Below are positions 28,647 to 37,289 of a stretch of DNA of 64,000 nucleotides, piece after piece; within the stretch, counting starts at the first letter, position 1; each line of letters starts with the position of its first letter. This stretch comes from Streptomyces marincola (lineage in GTDB: Bacteria; Actinomycetota; Actinomycetes; Streptomycetales; Streptomycetaceae), in the NCBI RefSeq assembly GCF_020410765.1, contig NZ_CP084541.1, forward strand, positions 6,192,001 through 6,256,000, given 5' to 3'. The position numbers were made by a program, and so were the translations under genes. The notes under the pieces are model-generated. The model ran no database searches, was not told the DNA's origin, and saw nothing but the letters and a program-made list of their open reading frames with translations.

Positions 28647-29630
28647 TCACCAGAGCGCGTGCACCCGCGGGCGGATCCGTTCGTCGTACAGGGCCCGGAC
28701 GGCAGCGAGCGTGTCCTCGGGCAGCGGCGGCAGGTGGGCCGCCGCCGCGTTCGCCCTCACCTGCTCGGGGTCGCGCGCCCCCGGGATCACGGTGGTGACC
28801 CCCGGCTGCTGGATCACCCACCGCAGGGCCGTCTGCGCCGGAGTGGCGCCCTCGGCCGCGAGGCCGGCGAACTCGGCGGCGGCGGTGAGACCGGTGGCGT
28901 AGTCGACGCCCGAGAAGGTCTCGCCCCGGTCGAACGCCTCGCCGTTCCGGTTGAACGCGCGGTGGTCGTCATCGGCGAAGACCGTCGCCGCCGTGTAGCG
29001 GCCCGAGAGCAGGCCCGACGCCAGCGGCACGCGCGCGATCACGCCCACCCCCGCCGCCCCGGCCGCGGGCAGCACCCGCTCCAGCGGCTTGAGCCGGAAC
29101 GGGTTCAGGATGATCTGGACGCTCACCACGCCCGGCCTGGCGATGGCGGTCAGCGCCTCGTCGCAGGTCTCGACGCTCACGCCGTAGCCCGCGACGCGCC
29201 CCTCGTCGACCAGCGTGTCCAGCGCGTCGAACACCGCGTCGGAGGAGACCACGGGGGTCGGCGGGCAGTGCAGCTGCACCAGGTCGAGGGTCTCCACCCC
29301 CAGGTTGGCGCGCGAGCGGTCCGTCCAGGCCCGGAAGTTGTCCAGCACGTAGTGCTCCGGCAGCTGCGCCACCCGGCGCCCCATCTTGGTGGCCACCGTG
29401 ATCCCCGCGTCCGGCCTGGCCCGCAGGAACGCGCCGATCAGCCGCTCGCTGCGGCCGTCCCCGTAGACGTCCGCGGTGTCGAAGAACGTCACGCCCGCGT
29501 CCGCCGCCGCGTCGAGCACGGCCCTCGCGCGCGGCTCGTCCACCTCGCCCCAGTCGGCGCCGAGCTGCCACGTGCCGAGGCCGACGACCGAGACCTGCCG
29601 ACCCGATGGACCGAGAACGCGTTGCTCCAT
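28647..29630 (-). CDS. Aldo/keto reductase
   Basis: 327 residues, the length of the YajO/Tas-like AKR branch. Catalytic residues sit in 'FFDTADVYGDGRSERL' (Asp, Tyr), 'VATKMGRR' (Lys) and 'VQLHCPPT' (His); the cofactor-binding end is 'TTVIPGARDPEQVRANAAA'. An ATG three codons upstream (29639) is an alternative start. It converges on the DrrB-like gene with only 39 nt between stops. Substrate unknown. Confidence 0.92.
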   Translation of the reverse strand: MEQRVLGPSGRQVSVVGLGTWQLGADWGEVDEPRARAVLDAAADAGVTFFDTADVYGDGRSERLIGAFLRARPDAGITVATKMGRRVAQLPEHYVLDNFRAWTDRSRANLGVETLDLVQLHCPPTPVVSSDAVFDALDTLVDEGRVAGYGVSVETCDEALTAIARPGVVSVQIILNPFRLKPLERVLPAAGAAGVGVIARVPLASGLLSGRYTAATVFADDDHRAFNRNGEAFDRGETFSGVDYATGLTAAAEFAGLAAEGATPAQTALRWVIQQPGVTTVIPGARDPEQVRANAAAAHLPPLPEDTLAAVRALYDERIRPRVHALW

Positions 29631-29708
29631 GCGGTGCATTCTGCCAGCGCGCGCGGCGTGGCGCACCGCCCCGCGGTTTCGGGTCCTTGAGGCGGGGAAG
29701 TCGGCGGC

Positions 29709-30641
29709 ATGGCCTTCTTGCAGAGACTGCCGAACGGCACGGCCGCCGCCCGTTCGCTGCTGCCGGACCGCACGCGGCCCGGCCGGGTGCTGGCCGCCAT
29801 GGACCGGGTGGAGTCCGCCGGAGCCGCCGACCCGTTGATCGGCGCGCTGCGCGCGGTGGTGCGCACGATCCCCTCCGGCGCCCGCGACATCCTGCACGGC
29901 ACGTGGCTCGGCCACCCCGTGCACCCGATCCTGGTGCAGGTGCCCATCGGCACGTGGCTGTCGGCCGCCGTCCTCGACCTGGCGCCGGGCCGCCGCCGCG
30001 GCGCCGGGGTCCTGGTCGCCGTCGGCCTGGCCGCGGCGGCTCCCGCGGCCGTGGCCGGCTGGGCCGACTGGGCCGACCTGCGCAAGCCGCAGGCCCGCGT
30101 GGGCCTGGTGCACGCGGCGGCCAACTCGGCCGCGGTCGCCCTCTACGGCGCCTCGCTCGCCGCCCGCCTGCGCGGCCGGCGGGTCGCGGGCCGCGGCCTC
30201 GGCTTCGCCGGGCTGGTCGTGGTCGGGGTCGGCGGCGCCATCGGCGGGCACCTCGCCTACCGGCAGGCCGCGGGCGTCAACCACGCCGAGCAGGTGCCCG
30301 CCCTCGTCCAGCCCGGCTGGCACGCGCTGGGCGACCTCGGCGAGTTCCCCGTGGGCGAGCCGGTGCGGCGCACCGTCGAGGACGTCGCCGTGCTCGTGGT
30401 GCGCGAGCCGGGCGGCGCGGTCCGCGCGCTGGCCGACCGGTGCAGCCACCAGGCGGGCCCGCTGTCGGCAGGCGACATCTCCGACGGCTGCGTGCGCTGC
30501 CCCTGGCACGGCAGCGTGTTCAGGCTCTCCGACGGCTGGCACGTCCAGGGCCCGGCGACGGCGCCCCAGCCGGTGTTCGAGACGCGCGTGACCGACGGCC
30601 GCGTCGCGATCCGGCTGCCCGGGAGCGCGCGGGAGGACTGA
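29709..30641 (+). CDS. DUF2231 membrane domain fused to a Rieske [2Fe-2S] domain
   Basis: 310 residues. The first ~195 residues form a DUF2231-type membrane domain: 'DILHGTWLGHPVHPILVQVPIGTWLSAAVLDL' with two conserved His, then three further hydrophobic segments. Residues ~210-305 form a complete Rieske ferredoxin domain with ligands Cys245-x-His247 and Cys264-x2-His267. It is probably a membrane-anchored electron carrier whose DUF2231 part may hold haem; the electron donor and acceptor are unknown. It reads away from the preceding aldo/keto reductase. Confidence 0.9.
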   Translation: MAFLQRLPNGTAAARSLLPDRTRPGRVLAAMDRVESAGAADPLIGALRAVVRTIPSGARDILHGTWLGHPVHPILVQVPIGTWLSAAVLDLAPGRRRGAGVLVAVGLAAAAPAAVAGWADWADLRKPQARVGLVHAAANSAAVALYGASLAARLRGRRVAGRGLGFAGLVVVGVGGAIGGHLAYRQAAGVNHAEQVPALVQPGWHALGDLGEFPVGEPVRRTVEDVAVLVVREPGGAVRALADRCSHQAGPLSAGDISDGCVRCPWHGSVFRLSDGWHVQGPATAPQPVFETRVTDGRVAIRLPGSARED

Positions 30642-30669
30642 GGCCCCCGCGCGCCCCCGGGCCCGCGGG

Positions 30670-32460
30670 TCAGCCTCCGGCGGCGGCGCAGCTCGGCGCC
30701 GGCGCGAGGCTGTCGGGCAGCGTTCCGCCGCCCAGGTAGCCGAACGTCGTCCCACCGCCGGGCGGCAGGTCGCCGTTCCAGTCCTGCGCCGTGGCGCGGA
30801 CGCGGTCGCCGGCGGTGGTCAGCCGCGCGTTCCACACGTGCCGCACGGTCTCCCCGGCCGGCGCCGGCCAGGACACCTCCCAGCCGGAGAGCGGCGCGGT
30901 GCCCGTGTTGCGCACGGTGACCTCCACGTGGTGCCCCGTGCCCCACTTCGTGACCACCCGGTGGGTCGCGGTGCAGCCGCCGTGCTCCTTGAAGTCGCCC
31001 AGCTCGTCGAGGGTGACGACCCGCGGGTGGTGGTAGACGTGTTCGAGGTGCGCGCGCGGGTTGCTGACGCCGTCGGTCAGGAAGTCGCCCGACCAGGTGA
31101 CGAACCACGCCCAGTCGGCCCGGTACGCCTCAAGCAGGTCGGGGTCGGGGATCGAGCCGACCTCGGTGAGCGCCACGAGCTTGGCGTCCTGCCCCAGCTC
31201 GACCAGCCGGTCGTACGTGCCGCTGACCGGGCCGTGGTCGCCGGCCGGCGGGTAGGAGTCGGCGCTCACGATGTCCACCACGTCGTCGCCCGGGTACCAG
31301 GCCGGGTCGACGGAGTTCCACACCCACAGCAGGTTGTGCAGCTCGTGCACCTCGGTCATCCGCTGGTGCATCAGCCGCCACAGCTCCTTGGCGGGCTCGG
31401 GGCCCTTGGCGCCCCACCAGAACCAGCCGCCCTCGGCCTCGTGCAGCGGGCGCCACAGCACCGGCACCCCGGCGTCCCGCAGCCGGGTCAGCTCGGCGGC
31501 GATGGCGTCGATGTCCCGCAGCAGCAGCGCGTACTCCTCGGACGCGGGGTCGGCGAGCGCCGCCGCCAGGTCGAACGTCGTCGCGTCGGTGTAGAAGCCG
31601 CGCCACCACTCGCGGCCCGGCTCGTCGATCAGGCCGGCCGGCGCGTTCCAGTGCCACACGAAGGTGGTGATGCCGCCGCGCTCGTCCCAGGCCAGCGCGT
31701 TCTCCACCTCCTGCGAGGAGGTGCCGCGCTCCACGCGGCTCGGCGAGTAGTCCATCATGTCGAGGCCGGCGACGGCGGGCGTCCTGCCGATGTTCTCCTC
31801 CAGCCACGCGATCCCGGACATGTCCTGCTGCCCGCTGAGGATGCGGCGGCCGTAGCCGTCGGTGAGATACCGCAGCAGCCCCCTGGCCTCCGGCGTTGCG
31901 TGCGGATTGACCGGTTCGCCCGTCACCTGGTGCGGCGGGCGCGGCGGCACGGGCGCCAGGGCGAGGGCGTCGATCTCGTACCAGCCCCAGCCGTTGACGA
32001 CGGAGATGGTGTTGTCCCCGGGTTCGAGCAGGACCTTGCCGGCCGGGGCGGTGGAGAACTCGGTGGTCTCGGGCAGGGTCACCTCGCCCATGCCCTCCCC
32101 GTTGAGCCTGAGCACGGCGTTCTTGCGGCCGTAGGGCCCGCGGTAGTGCACGGTCAGCTCGTACAGGCCGCCGGGGCTGTCCGGGATCGTGACCGTGACC
32201 TGGTCGTCGGCCTCGTCGAACCCCTCCACGTAGCCGGTGCCTGAGAAGCCGGGCGCGGTGGAGGCCACCGTGACGCCCTGGAGTTCGCCGTCCTCGGCCT
32301 CGTACACCTCGGGGGCCTGGCGGACCGGCGGGGCCGCCTCGTCGGCGGCGGCCGGGGCCGCCGGGCCCGGTGCGGCGGCCGTCGGCGGCGCGCCGAGCAG
32401 CGCGAGCACGCCGGCCGCCGCGGCGGCCGTGAACCCTCTGACGGCAGTGCGGAGTTGCAT
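30670..32460 (-). CDS. Secreted GH26 beta-mannanase with CBM35-like and CBM2 modules
   Basis: 596 residues. A Sec signal peptide covers residues ~1-30 (basic start, hydrophobic core, AAA end). Residues ~50-170 are a CBM35/CBM6-like beta-sandwich beginning 'YEAEDGEL'. Residues ~180-485 are a GH26 barrel: acid/base Glu341 in RPLHEAEGGWFWWG and nucleophile Glu433 in VALTEVGS, both standard for endo-beta-1,4-mannanases. Residues 496-591 form a CBM2 bracketed by Cys496 and Cys591 with exposed Trp. It should cut insoluble mannan or galactomannan outside the cell, supplying the importer and glycosidases at 0-11 kb. A CebR-type operator lies 28 nt upstream of the ATG. Confidence 0.95.
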   Translation of the reverse strand: MQLRTAVRGFTAAAAAGVLALLGAPPTAAAPGPAAPAAADEAAPPVRQAPEVYEAEDGELQGVTVASTAPGFSGTGYVEGFDEADDQVTVTIPDSPGGLYELTVHYRGPYGRKNAVLRLNGEGMGEVTLPETTEFSTAPAGKVLLEPGDNTISVVNGWGWYEIDALALAPVPPRPPHQVTGEPVNPHATPEARGLLRYLTDGYGRRILSGQQDMSGIAWLEENIGRTPAVAGLDMMDYSPSRVERGTSSQEVENALAWDERGGITTFVWHWNAPAGLIDEPGREWWRGFYTDATTFDLAAALADPASEEYALLLRDIDAIAAELTRLRDAGVPVLWRPLHEAEGGWFWWGAKGPEPAKELWRLMHQRMTEVHELHNLLWVWNSVDPAWYPGDDVVDIVSADSYPPAGDHGPVSGTYDRLVELGQDAKLVALTEVGSIPDPDLLEAYRADWAWFVTWSGDFLTDGVSNPRAHLEHVYHHPRVVTLDELGDFKEHGGCTATHRVVTKWGTGHHVEVTVRNTGTAPLSGWEVSWPAPAGETVRHVWNARLTTAGDRVRATAQDWNGDLPPGGGTTFGYLGGGTLPDSLAPAPSCAAAGG

Positions 32461-32487
32461 GTCGTCCCTCGCCTCCCACAGATCGTT

Positions 32488-32501
32488 TGGGAGCGCTCCC
32501 A
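32488..32501. promoter_or_regulatory. CebR/CelR operator TGGGAGCGCTCCCA
   Basis: A perfect 14-bp palindrome identical to the operator bound by the cellobiose-responsive LacI-family repressor CebR of Streptomyces (CelR in Thermobifida). It is 28 nt upstream of the mannanase ATG, where a bound repressor would block transcription. No cebR gene is in the window. The divergent GMC oxidoreductase gene begins 165 nt to the right and could also be affected. Confidence 0.9.
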
Positions 32502-32665
32502 GTGACGGATTCGACCGCAGGGCACGTCCGCTGTCAATGCGCGGGACCGGCCGGGTCCGCGCCGGTCCGCGGGCCCGACCCCCTACCCGGGAACGCCGCG
32601 GCCTGGCATTCTCGCCTGGGCTCGGCGCGTGGCGGGCCCAGGAGACACGGAACCGAGGAGCACGG

Positions 32666-34813
32666 ATGGAACCGCGGCAGACCCTGCGCGCCCTTGTGGA
32701 GCGCGTCGTCCCCGGCGGCGACGGCCACCCCGACGCGTGGCAGGCGGGCGCGGACGGCTTCTTCCGGCGGATGCTGGCCGCGGACGCACGCGCGGACGCC
32801 CCGCTGATCGACGCCGGCCTCGCCCTCCTCGACGCCGAGGCCGGGGCAAGGCACGACGGCGCGGCCTTCGCGGGACTGCCCGAAGCCGCGCGGGACGACA
32901 TCGTCGCCGACCTGCTGGCCGGCCGGCCGCGGGCGGCCTGGGAGCCCGCCGACCCGGCCGCGTTCGTCCGGGCCGTCATCCGCCTGTGCGCCCAGGGCTA
33001 CTACGGGGACCCGGCCGCGGGCGGCAACCGCGGCGGCGCCTCCTGGCGCATGGTCGGCTACCGGGCGCGGCAGGACCCGGGCCGCCCCGCGCCGGGAACG
33101 CCGCCCACCCCCGTGCCGGGAACGCCGCCCACCGTCGACTGGGCGGACGTCGCGGACCGCTACGACGCCGTGGTCGTCGGCTCGGGCGCGGGCGGGGGCG
33201 TGGCGGCCTGCGTGCTCGCCGAGGCCGGCCTGCGGGTCCTGCTCGTGGAGCGCGGCCCGTGGCTGACGCCCGAGGAACTGATCCCCGACCACCTGCGCAA
33301 CCAGCGGGGCGCGCCCGGCGTCGACGGCGGCTACGACACCCCGGCCGGGCCGCCCGCGCGCGGCAACCCCCGCGTGTTCGCGGCGCCTTCGGGCGACCGC
33401 GTGGTGTGGCCCGCCGATCCGCGGTGGGGCAACAACGCGATGACCGCGGGCGGCGGCACCCGCGTCTACGGGGCGCAGGCGTGGCGGTTCTGCGCCGAGG
33501 ACTTCACGATGGCAACCACCTACGGCGTTCCCGAGGACAGCTCCCTGGCCGACTGGCCCATCGGCTACGCCGATCTCGAACCCGACTACGACTGGGCCGA
33601 GTGGGGGATCGGGGTCAGCGGCGACCCGGCGGGCGACTCCTGCGCCGGGCCGCGCACGCGCGGCTACCCCATGCCGCCGGTGCGCCCCAACGGCACCGCG
33701 CGCGTGCTCGCCGCGGGCGCGCGGCGGCTGGGCCTCGCCACCTCACCGGTGCCGCTGCTGATCAACTCCGTGCCCAGGGACGGCCGTGGCGCGTGCACGG
33801 GGTGCGCGACGTGCGTCGGCTTCGGGTGCCAGGGCGAGTACAAGAACGGCACCCACAACACGGTCATCCCGCGCGCCGTCGCCACCGGCCGCTGCGACGT
33901 GCTGACCGGCGCGCAGGCCGTCCGGGTGACGACCGGCGGGCCGCGCGGGCGCGTCACCGGCGTCGCGCTCGCCACGGAACGCGGCGGGCGCGTCCTGCGG
34001 CGCGAGGTCGCCGCGGGCCACGTCGTGCTGGCGGCCGGCGCGATCGAGACGGCGCGGCTGCTCCTCAACAGCGCCTCGGCGCGGGAGCCGAACGGGCTGG
34101 GCAACAACACCGACCAGGTCGGCCGGCACCTCCAGGGGCACGTCTACGCCGGGGCGTTCGGCCTGTTCGACGAGCCGGTGCAGGACTGCGTCGGACCGGG
34201 CCCCGGCATAGCCACCAACGACCACCGCCACCGCAACGACGGGCTCGTCGGCGGGGGCCTGCTCGCCGACGACTTCGTCCCCACCCCGCTCCAGACCTTC
34301 GCCGCCCTCACCGGACTCGGCCTGATCCCGGCGTGGGGCGCCGCGGCCAAGGAGGGCATGCGCACGCTCTATTCACGGCTCGCCCTGGTCACGGGGCCGG
34401 TGCAGGAGATTCCGCGGGCCGACCTGCGGGTCACGGTCTCGACCGCGGCCAGGGACCGGTTCGGCCTGCCGGTCGCCCGCCTCTCCGGCAGCCTGCACCG
34501 CGAGGACGCGCGGACCGCCGCGTTCCTCGCCGACCGCGCCGCCGACTGGCTGACCGCGGCCGGTGCCACCCGGGTGTTCCGGCGCGGCGCGCCGCCGGCC
34601 CACGGCCCGACCGCCGGGCAGCACCAGGCCGGCACCTGCCGCATGGGCACCGACCCGGCCGACTCCGTCACCGATCCGTGGGGAACGGTCTGGGGGCACG
34701 ACAACCTGCACGTCGCCGACGCGTCCCTGCACGTGACCAACGGGGGAGTGAACCCGGTCCTCACCGTGCTCGCGCTCGCGCACCGCGTCGGCCGCCGGGT
34801 GGCCGCGGCCTGA
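32666..34813 (+). CDS. GMC-family FAD oxidoreductase with fused gluconate-2-dehydrogenase subunit-3-like domain
   Basis: 715 residues from the ATG after 'ACCGAGGAGCACGG'. Residues ~1-130 resemble the small subunit 3 (gamma) of membrane-bound gluconate/glucose dehydrogenases, normally a separate protein. From ~165 on it is a full GMC flavoprotein: FAD motif VVGSGAGGGVAACVLAEAG, a 'MTAGGGTRVYGAQ' active-site segment and the C-terminal 'QAGTCRMGTD' / 'NLHVADASLHVTNGGVNPVLTV' block. A Cys-rich stretch CTGCATCVGFGC (C-x2-C-x2-C-x4-C) is in the region where related FAD-GDHs bind a 3Fe-4S cluster. No signal peptide is visible. Substrate (sugar or alcohol) unknown. Confidence 0.9.
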   Translation: MEPRQTLRALVERVVPGGDGHPDAWQAGADGFFRRMLAADARADAPLIDAGLALLDAEAGARHDGAAFAGLPEAARDDIVADLLAGRPRAAWEPADPAAFVRAVIRLCAQGYYGDPAAGGNRGGASWRMVGYRARQDPGRPAPGTPPTPVPGTPPTVDWADVADRYDAVVVGSGAGGGVAACVLAEAGLRVLLVERGPWLTPEELIPDHLRNQRGAPGVDGGYDTPAGPPARGNPRVFAAPSGDRVVWPADPRWGNNAMTAGGGTRVYGAQAWRFCAEDFTMATTYGVPEDSSLADWPIGYADLEPDYDWAEWGIGVSGDPAGDSCAGPRTRGYPMPPVRPNGTARVLAAGARRLGLATSPVPLLINSVPRDGRGACTGCATCVGFGCQGEYKNGTHNTVIPRAVATGRCDVLTGAQAVRVTTGGPRGRVTGVALATERGGRVLRREVAAGHVVLAAGAIETARLLLNSASAREPNGLGNNTDQVGRHLQGHVYAGAFGLFDEPVQDCVGPGPGIATNDHRHRNDGLVGGGLLADDFVPTPLQTFAALTGLGLIPAWGAAAKEGMRTLYSRLALVTGPVQEIPRADLRVTVSTAARDRFGLPVARLSGSLHREDARTAAFLADRAADWLTAAGATRVFRRGAPPAHGPTAGQHQAGTCRMGTDPADSVTDPWGTVWGHDNLHVADASLHVTNGGVNPVLTVLALAHRVGRRVAAA

Positions 34814-34973
34814 CGCCGCGTCGACTCGGCGCCGCCGCCCGGGACTTCGGTGACATTGCGGACCAACGCCCACGCCGGTTAACGTTTCGGAGTTCGCGGT
34901 CACGTCGTGTCGCCGCGCCACGGCCGGGCGCCACCGCGCGAAAGCGCGCCGCTGCCCAGAAGGGGACTCCGTC

Positions 34974-35621
34974 ATGGCGCACTGCCCGGAACTGACAGGG
35001 CGCGACGCGGGAGACCCCGCGGGTCCCCGTGTCCTCGATCTGCGGGGCGCCGTCGACGTGCCGCGCCTCCTCACCCGCGGCCCCGGCGAGCGGGTCATCG
35101 TCTCCGGGCTGCCGGGCAGCGGCAAGTCCACCCTGATGCGGCGGGCGCGCGGCGCGGTGCGCCTCATCGACTCGCAGGAGGTCAGGGAGAGCTGGGCGCG
35201 CAGGCTGCCGGACCGGCTGCCGTACGCCGTGTACCGCCCCGCGGTCCGCGTGGCCCACTACGCGCGGCTGTGGCGGGCGCTGCGCGGCCCGGTGAGCGTG
35301 CTGGTGCACGACTGCGGCAGGACCTCATGGGTGCGTAACTGGCTCGGCCGCGACGCCAGGCGCCGCGGCACCGCGTACCACCTGCTGCTCCTCGACGTCT
35401 CCGCGGACACCGCGCTCGCGGGGCAGTACGAGCGGGGGCGGGCGGTGTCGGGGCGGGCGTTCGCGCGGCACAGGCGCGCCATGGCCCGGCTGTTCAGCGA
35501 GGTCGAGGCGGGACGGCTGCCGTCCGGCTGCGCGTCGGTGCTGATCCTCGACCGGTCGGCGGCCGGCGCCCTCGACGCCATCGTCTTCGGCGCGGACGAG
35601 CCGAGCGACAGCCACCGCTGA
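34974..35621 (+). CDS. P-loop nucleoside/nucleotide kinase-like ATPase
   Basis: 215 residues. Walker A GLPGSGKST at residues ~46-54 is followed by a zeta-toxin/AAA_33-type core ('RLIDSQEVRESWARRLP', 'VSVLVHDCGRTSWVRNWLGR' and 'LLLLDVSADTALAGQYERGR'). It probably phosphorylates a small molecule. The start is preceded by AGAAGGGGA. It converges on an SDR gene with a short hairpin (35624-35643) between them. Confidence 0.85.
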   Translation: MAHCPELTGRDAGDPAGPRVLDLRGAVDVPRLLTRGPGERVIVSGLPGSGKSTLMRRARGAVRLIDSQEVRESWARRLPDRLPYAVYRPAVRVAHYARLWRALRGPVSVLVHDCGRTSWVRNWLGRDARRRGTAYHLLLLDVSADTALAGQYERGRAVSGRAFARHRRAMARLFSEVEAGRLPSGCASVLILDRSAAGALDAIVFGADEPSDSHR

Positions 35622-35623
35622 CG

Positions 35624-35643
35624 CCGGGCCCCGGGCGGCCCGG
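35624..35643. terminator. Short hairpin between convergent genes
   Basis: 7-bp stem CCGGGCC/GGCCCGG with a 6-nt loop located between the stops of the P-loop kinase gene and the convergent SDR gene; likely a shared terminator. Confidence 0.5.
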
Positions 35644-35653
35644 ACGGCAGGCG

Positions 35654-36412
35654 TCAGCCGAGCGTGTGGCCGCCGTTGACCTTGACGCGTTCTCCGGTGA
35701 TGAACGCCGCGGCGGGCGAGGCGAGGAAGGCGACGGTGGCCGCGACGTCCTCAGGAGTGCCCATGCGGCCGAGCGGCACCTCGGCGGCGTAGGAGGCGAA
35801 CGACTCGGGGGACGTGCCGGCGTGGCGCTCGACCGGGATCCAGCCGGGGGCGACGGTGTTGACGGTGATGCCGTGCCGGCCGAACGCGCGGGCCCAGCCG
35901 ACGGTGAGGCTGTGCTGCGCGGCCTTGGCCGCGGTGTACGCGGCCATCTCGGGGAGCGCGCGCTCCAGGACGTCGGAGCCGATCTGGACGATCCGGCCGG
36001 CGCCGTGCTCGCGCAGCGCGGGCAGGGCCGCGCGCACCAGCAGGGTGGGGCTCTTCACGAAGAAGTCGAGCTGGTCCAGGTGGTCCCGCCAGGTCAGCTC
36101 CTCGGGGGCGATCATCGGCTGGGGCCCCGTGGCGTTGAGGATCAGGGCGCCGAGCGGGCCGAGGCGGTCCCCGACCTCGGCGACCAGGGCGGCGACGGCC
36201 GCCTCGTCCGTCACGTCGCCGCCGAAGGACTCCGCCGTGCCGCCGGCCGCGCGGATGTCCTCGACCACCTGCCGGGCCGCCTCGTCCCCGGAACGGTAGT
36301 TCACGGCCACGGCCCAGCCGTCGGCCGCCAGGCGCCGGGCGATGACGGCGCCGAGTCCGCGTGAGGCGCCCGTGACCAGGGCAACGCCCGTGCCCGTATG
36401 TGCGTTTGTCAT
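35654..36412 (-). CDS. Short-chain dehydrogenase/reductase
   Basis: 252 residues, classical SDR size. Cofactor motif TGASRGLG near residue 14-21 and 'VAVNYRSGDEAARQ' (NADP-preferring basic residue), 'ALILNATGPQP' (NAG-like motif), catalytic Tyr and Lys in 'MAAYTAAKAAQ', and 'TVNTVAPGWIPVE'. The YxxxK spacing is intact. The substrate cannot be assigned. Confidence 0.92.
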   Translation of the reverse strand: MTNAHTGTGVALVTGASRGLGAVIARRLAADGWAVAVNYRSGDEAARQVVEDIRAAGGTAESFGGDVTDEAAVAALVAEVGDRLGPLGALILNATGPQPMIAPEELTWRDHLDQLDFFVKSPTLLVRAALPALREHGAGRIVQIGSDVLERALPEMAAYTAAKAAQHSLTVGWARAFGRHGITVNTVAPGWIPVERHAGTSPESFASYAAEVPLGRMGTPEDVAATVAFLASPAAAFITGERVKVNGGHTLG

Positions 36413-36462
36413 GCGCTCACCCTACGGTGGGGACCGGGCGGGAACGCCGGCCGGGGCGCGCG

Positions 36463-37233
36463 TCAGGCGCGGCCCGGCGCGGCGCCGGAGCCGGGGGAGA
36501 CCGCCTCCGCCGGCGCGAGCAGGCCGCCGGACAGGCCGAGGTGACGGCGCAGCGCCCGCCGGCCGGCGTGGGTGACGACGACGGCGCGCGTGGTGCCCAC
36601 GCGGGTGATCCAGCCCGCGTCGAACGCGTGCCCGCACAGCGCGGCCCCCACGGCTCCGGCCAGGTGGGGGCGGCGCTCCGTCCAGTCGAGGCAGGACCGC
36701 ACCGCCGGCCGGCGGGTGCCCGCCGGGACGACGACGCCCAGCTCCCTCAGCCAGTCCGCGCCGGCGCGGGTGAGGCCGAGTCCGTGCCCGGGGTCGAGCA
36801 GCCGGCGTTCGGTCATCGCGTCGGTGATCGCGACGCCGAGGGCCCCGGCCAGGTGGTCGTAGCAGGTGCGGGCGTGGGCGAGGGCCCGCCGGCGGCTCGC
36901 CGCCGACAGGGAGCGGGCGGCGGCGGGACGTTCGGGTGCCAGCGCGGCCAGGCCCTCGACCAGCTCGGCGACGTGCGGACCGGCCAGCCGCACGTAGCGG
37001 TGGCGGCCCTGGCGCTCCTCGGTGAGCAGGTTCCCGCGCACGAGCGCGTGCAAGTGCTCGGTCGCCGTCGAGGGCGCCACGCCCTCGTGGTGCGCCAGCT
37101 CCTTCGCCGTCCACGCCCGGCCGTCGAGCAGGGCCATGCAGAAGCCCGCGCGTGTCCCGTCGGCCAGCAATCTCGCCACGGAGGCGAGATCGGGGCCGGC
37201 TCCGTGTGCGCGCCGCGTTCCCATGCGCACCAT
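36463..37233 (-). CDS. ArsR-type winged-helix transcriptional regulator
   Basis: 256 residues. The N-terminal ~100 residues contain a winged helix: 'VARLLADGTRAGFCMALLDGRAWTAKELAHHEGVAPSTATEHLHALVRGNLLTEERQGRHRYVRL', with the recognition helix around residues 53-66. The C-terminal ~150 residues are an effector-like domain seen in long actinobacterial ArsR proteins. It is divergent from the flavin-reductase-like gene (56-nt gap), so control of that gene is likely. Confidence 0.87.
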   Translation of the reverse strand: MVRMGTRRAHGAGPDLASVARLLADGTRAGFCMALLDGRAWTAKELAHHEGVAPSTATEHLHALVRGNLLTEERQGRHRYVRLAGPHVAELVEGLAALAPERPAAARSLSAASRRRALAHARTCYDHLAGALGVAITDAMTERRLLDPGHGLGLTRAGADWLRELGVVVPAGTRRPAVRSCLDWTERRPHLAGAVGAALCGHAFDAGWITRVGTTRAVVVTHAGRRALRRHLGLSGGLLAPAEAVSPGSGAAPGRA

Positions 37234-37289
37234 TGTCGCCCACGACGCTTCGGCCGCCGCCGAAACGAGCGGAACCTAGGCTGCCCGCC

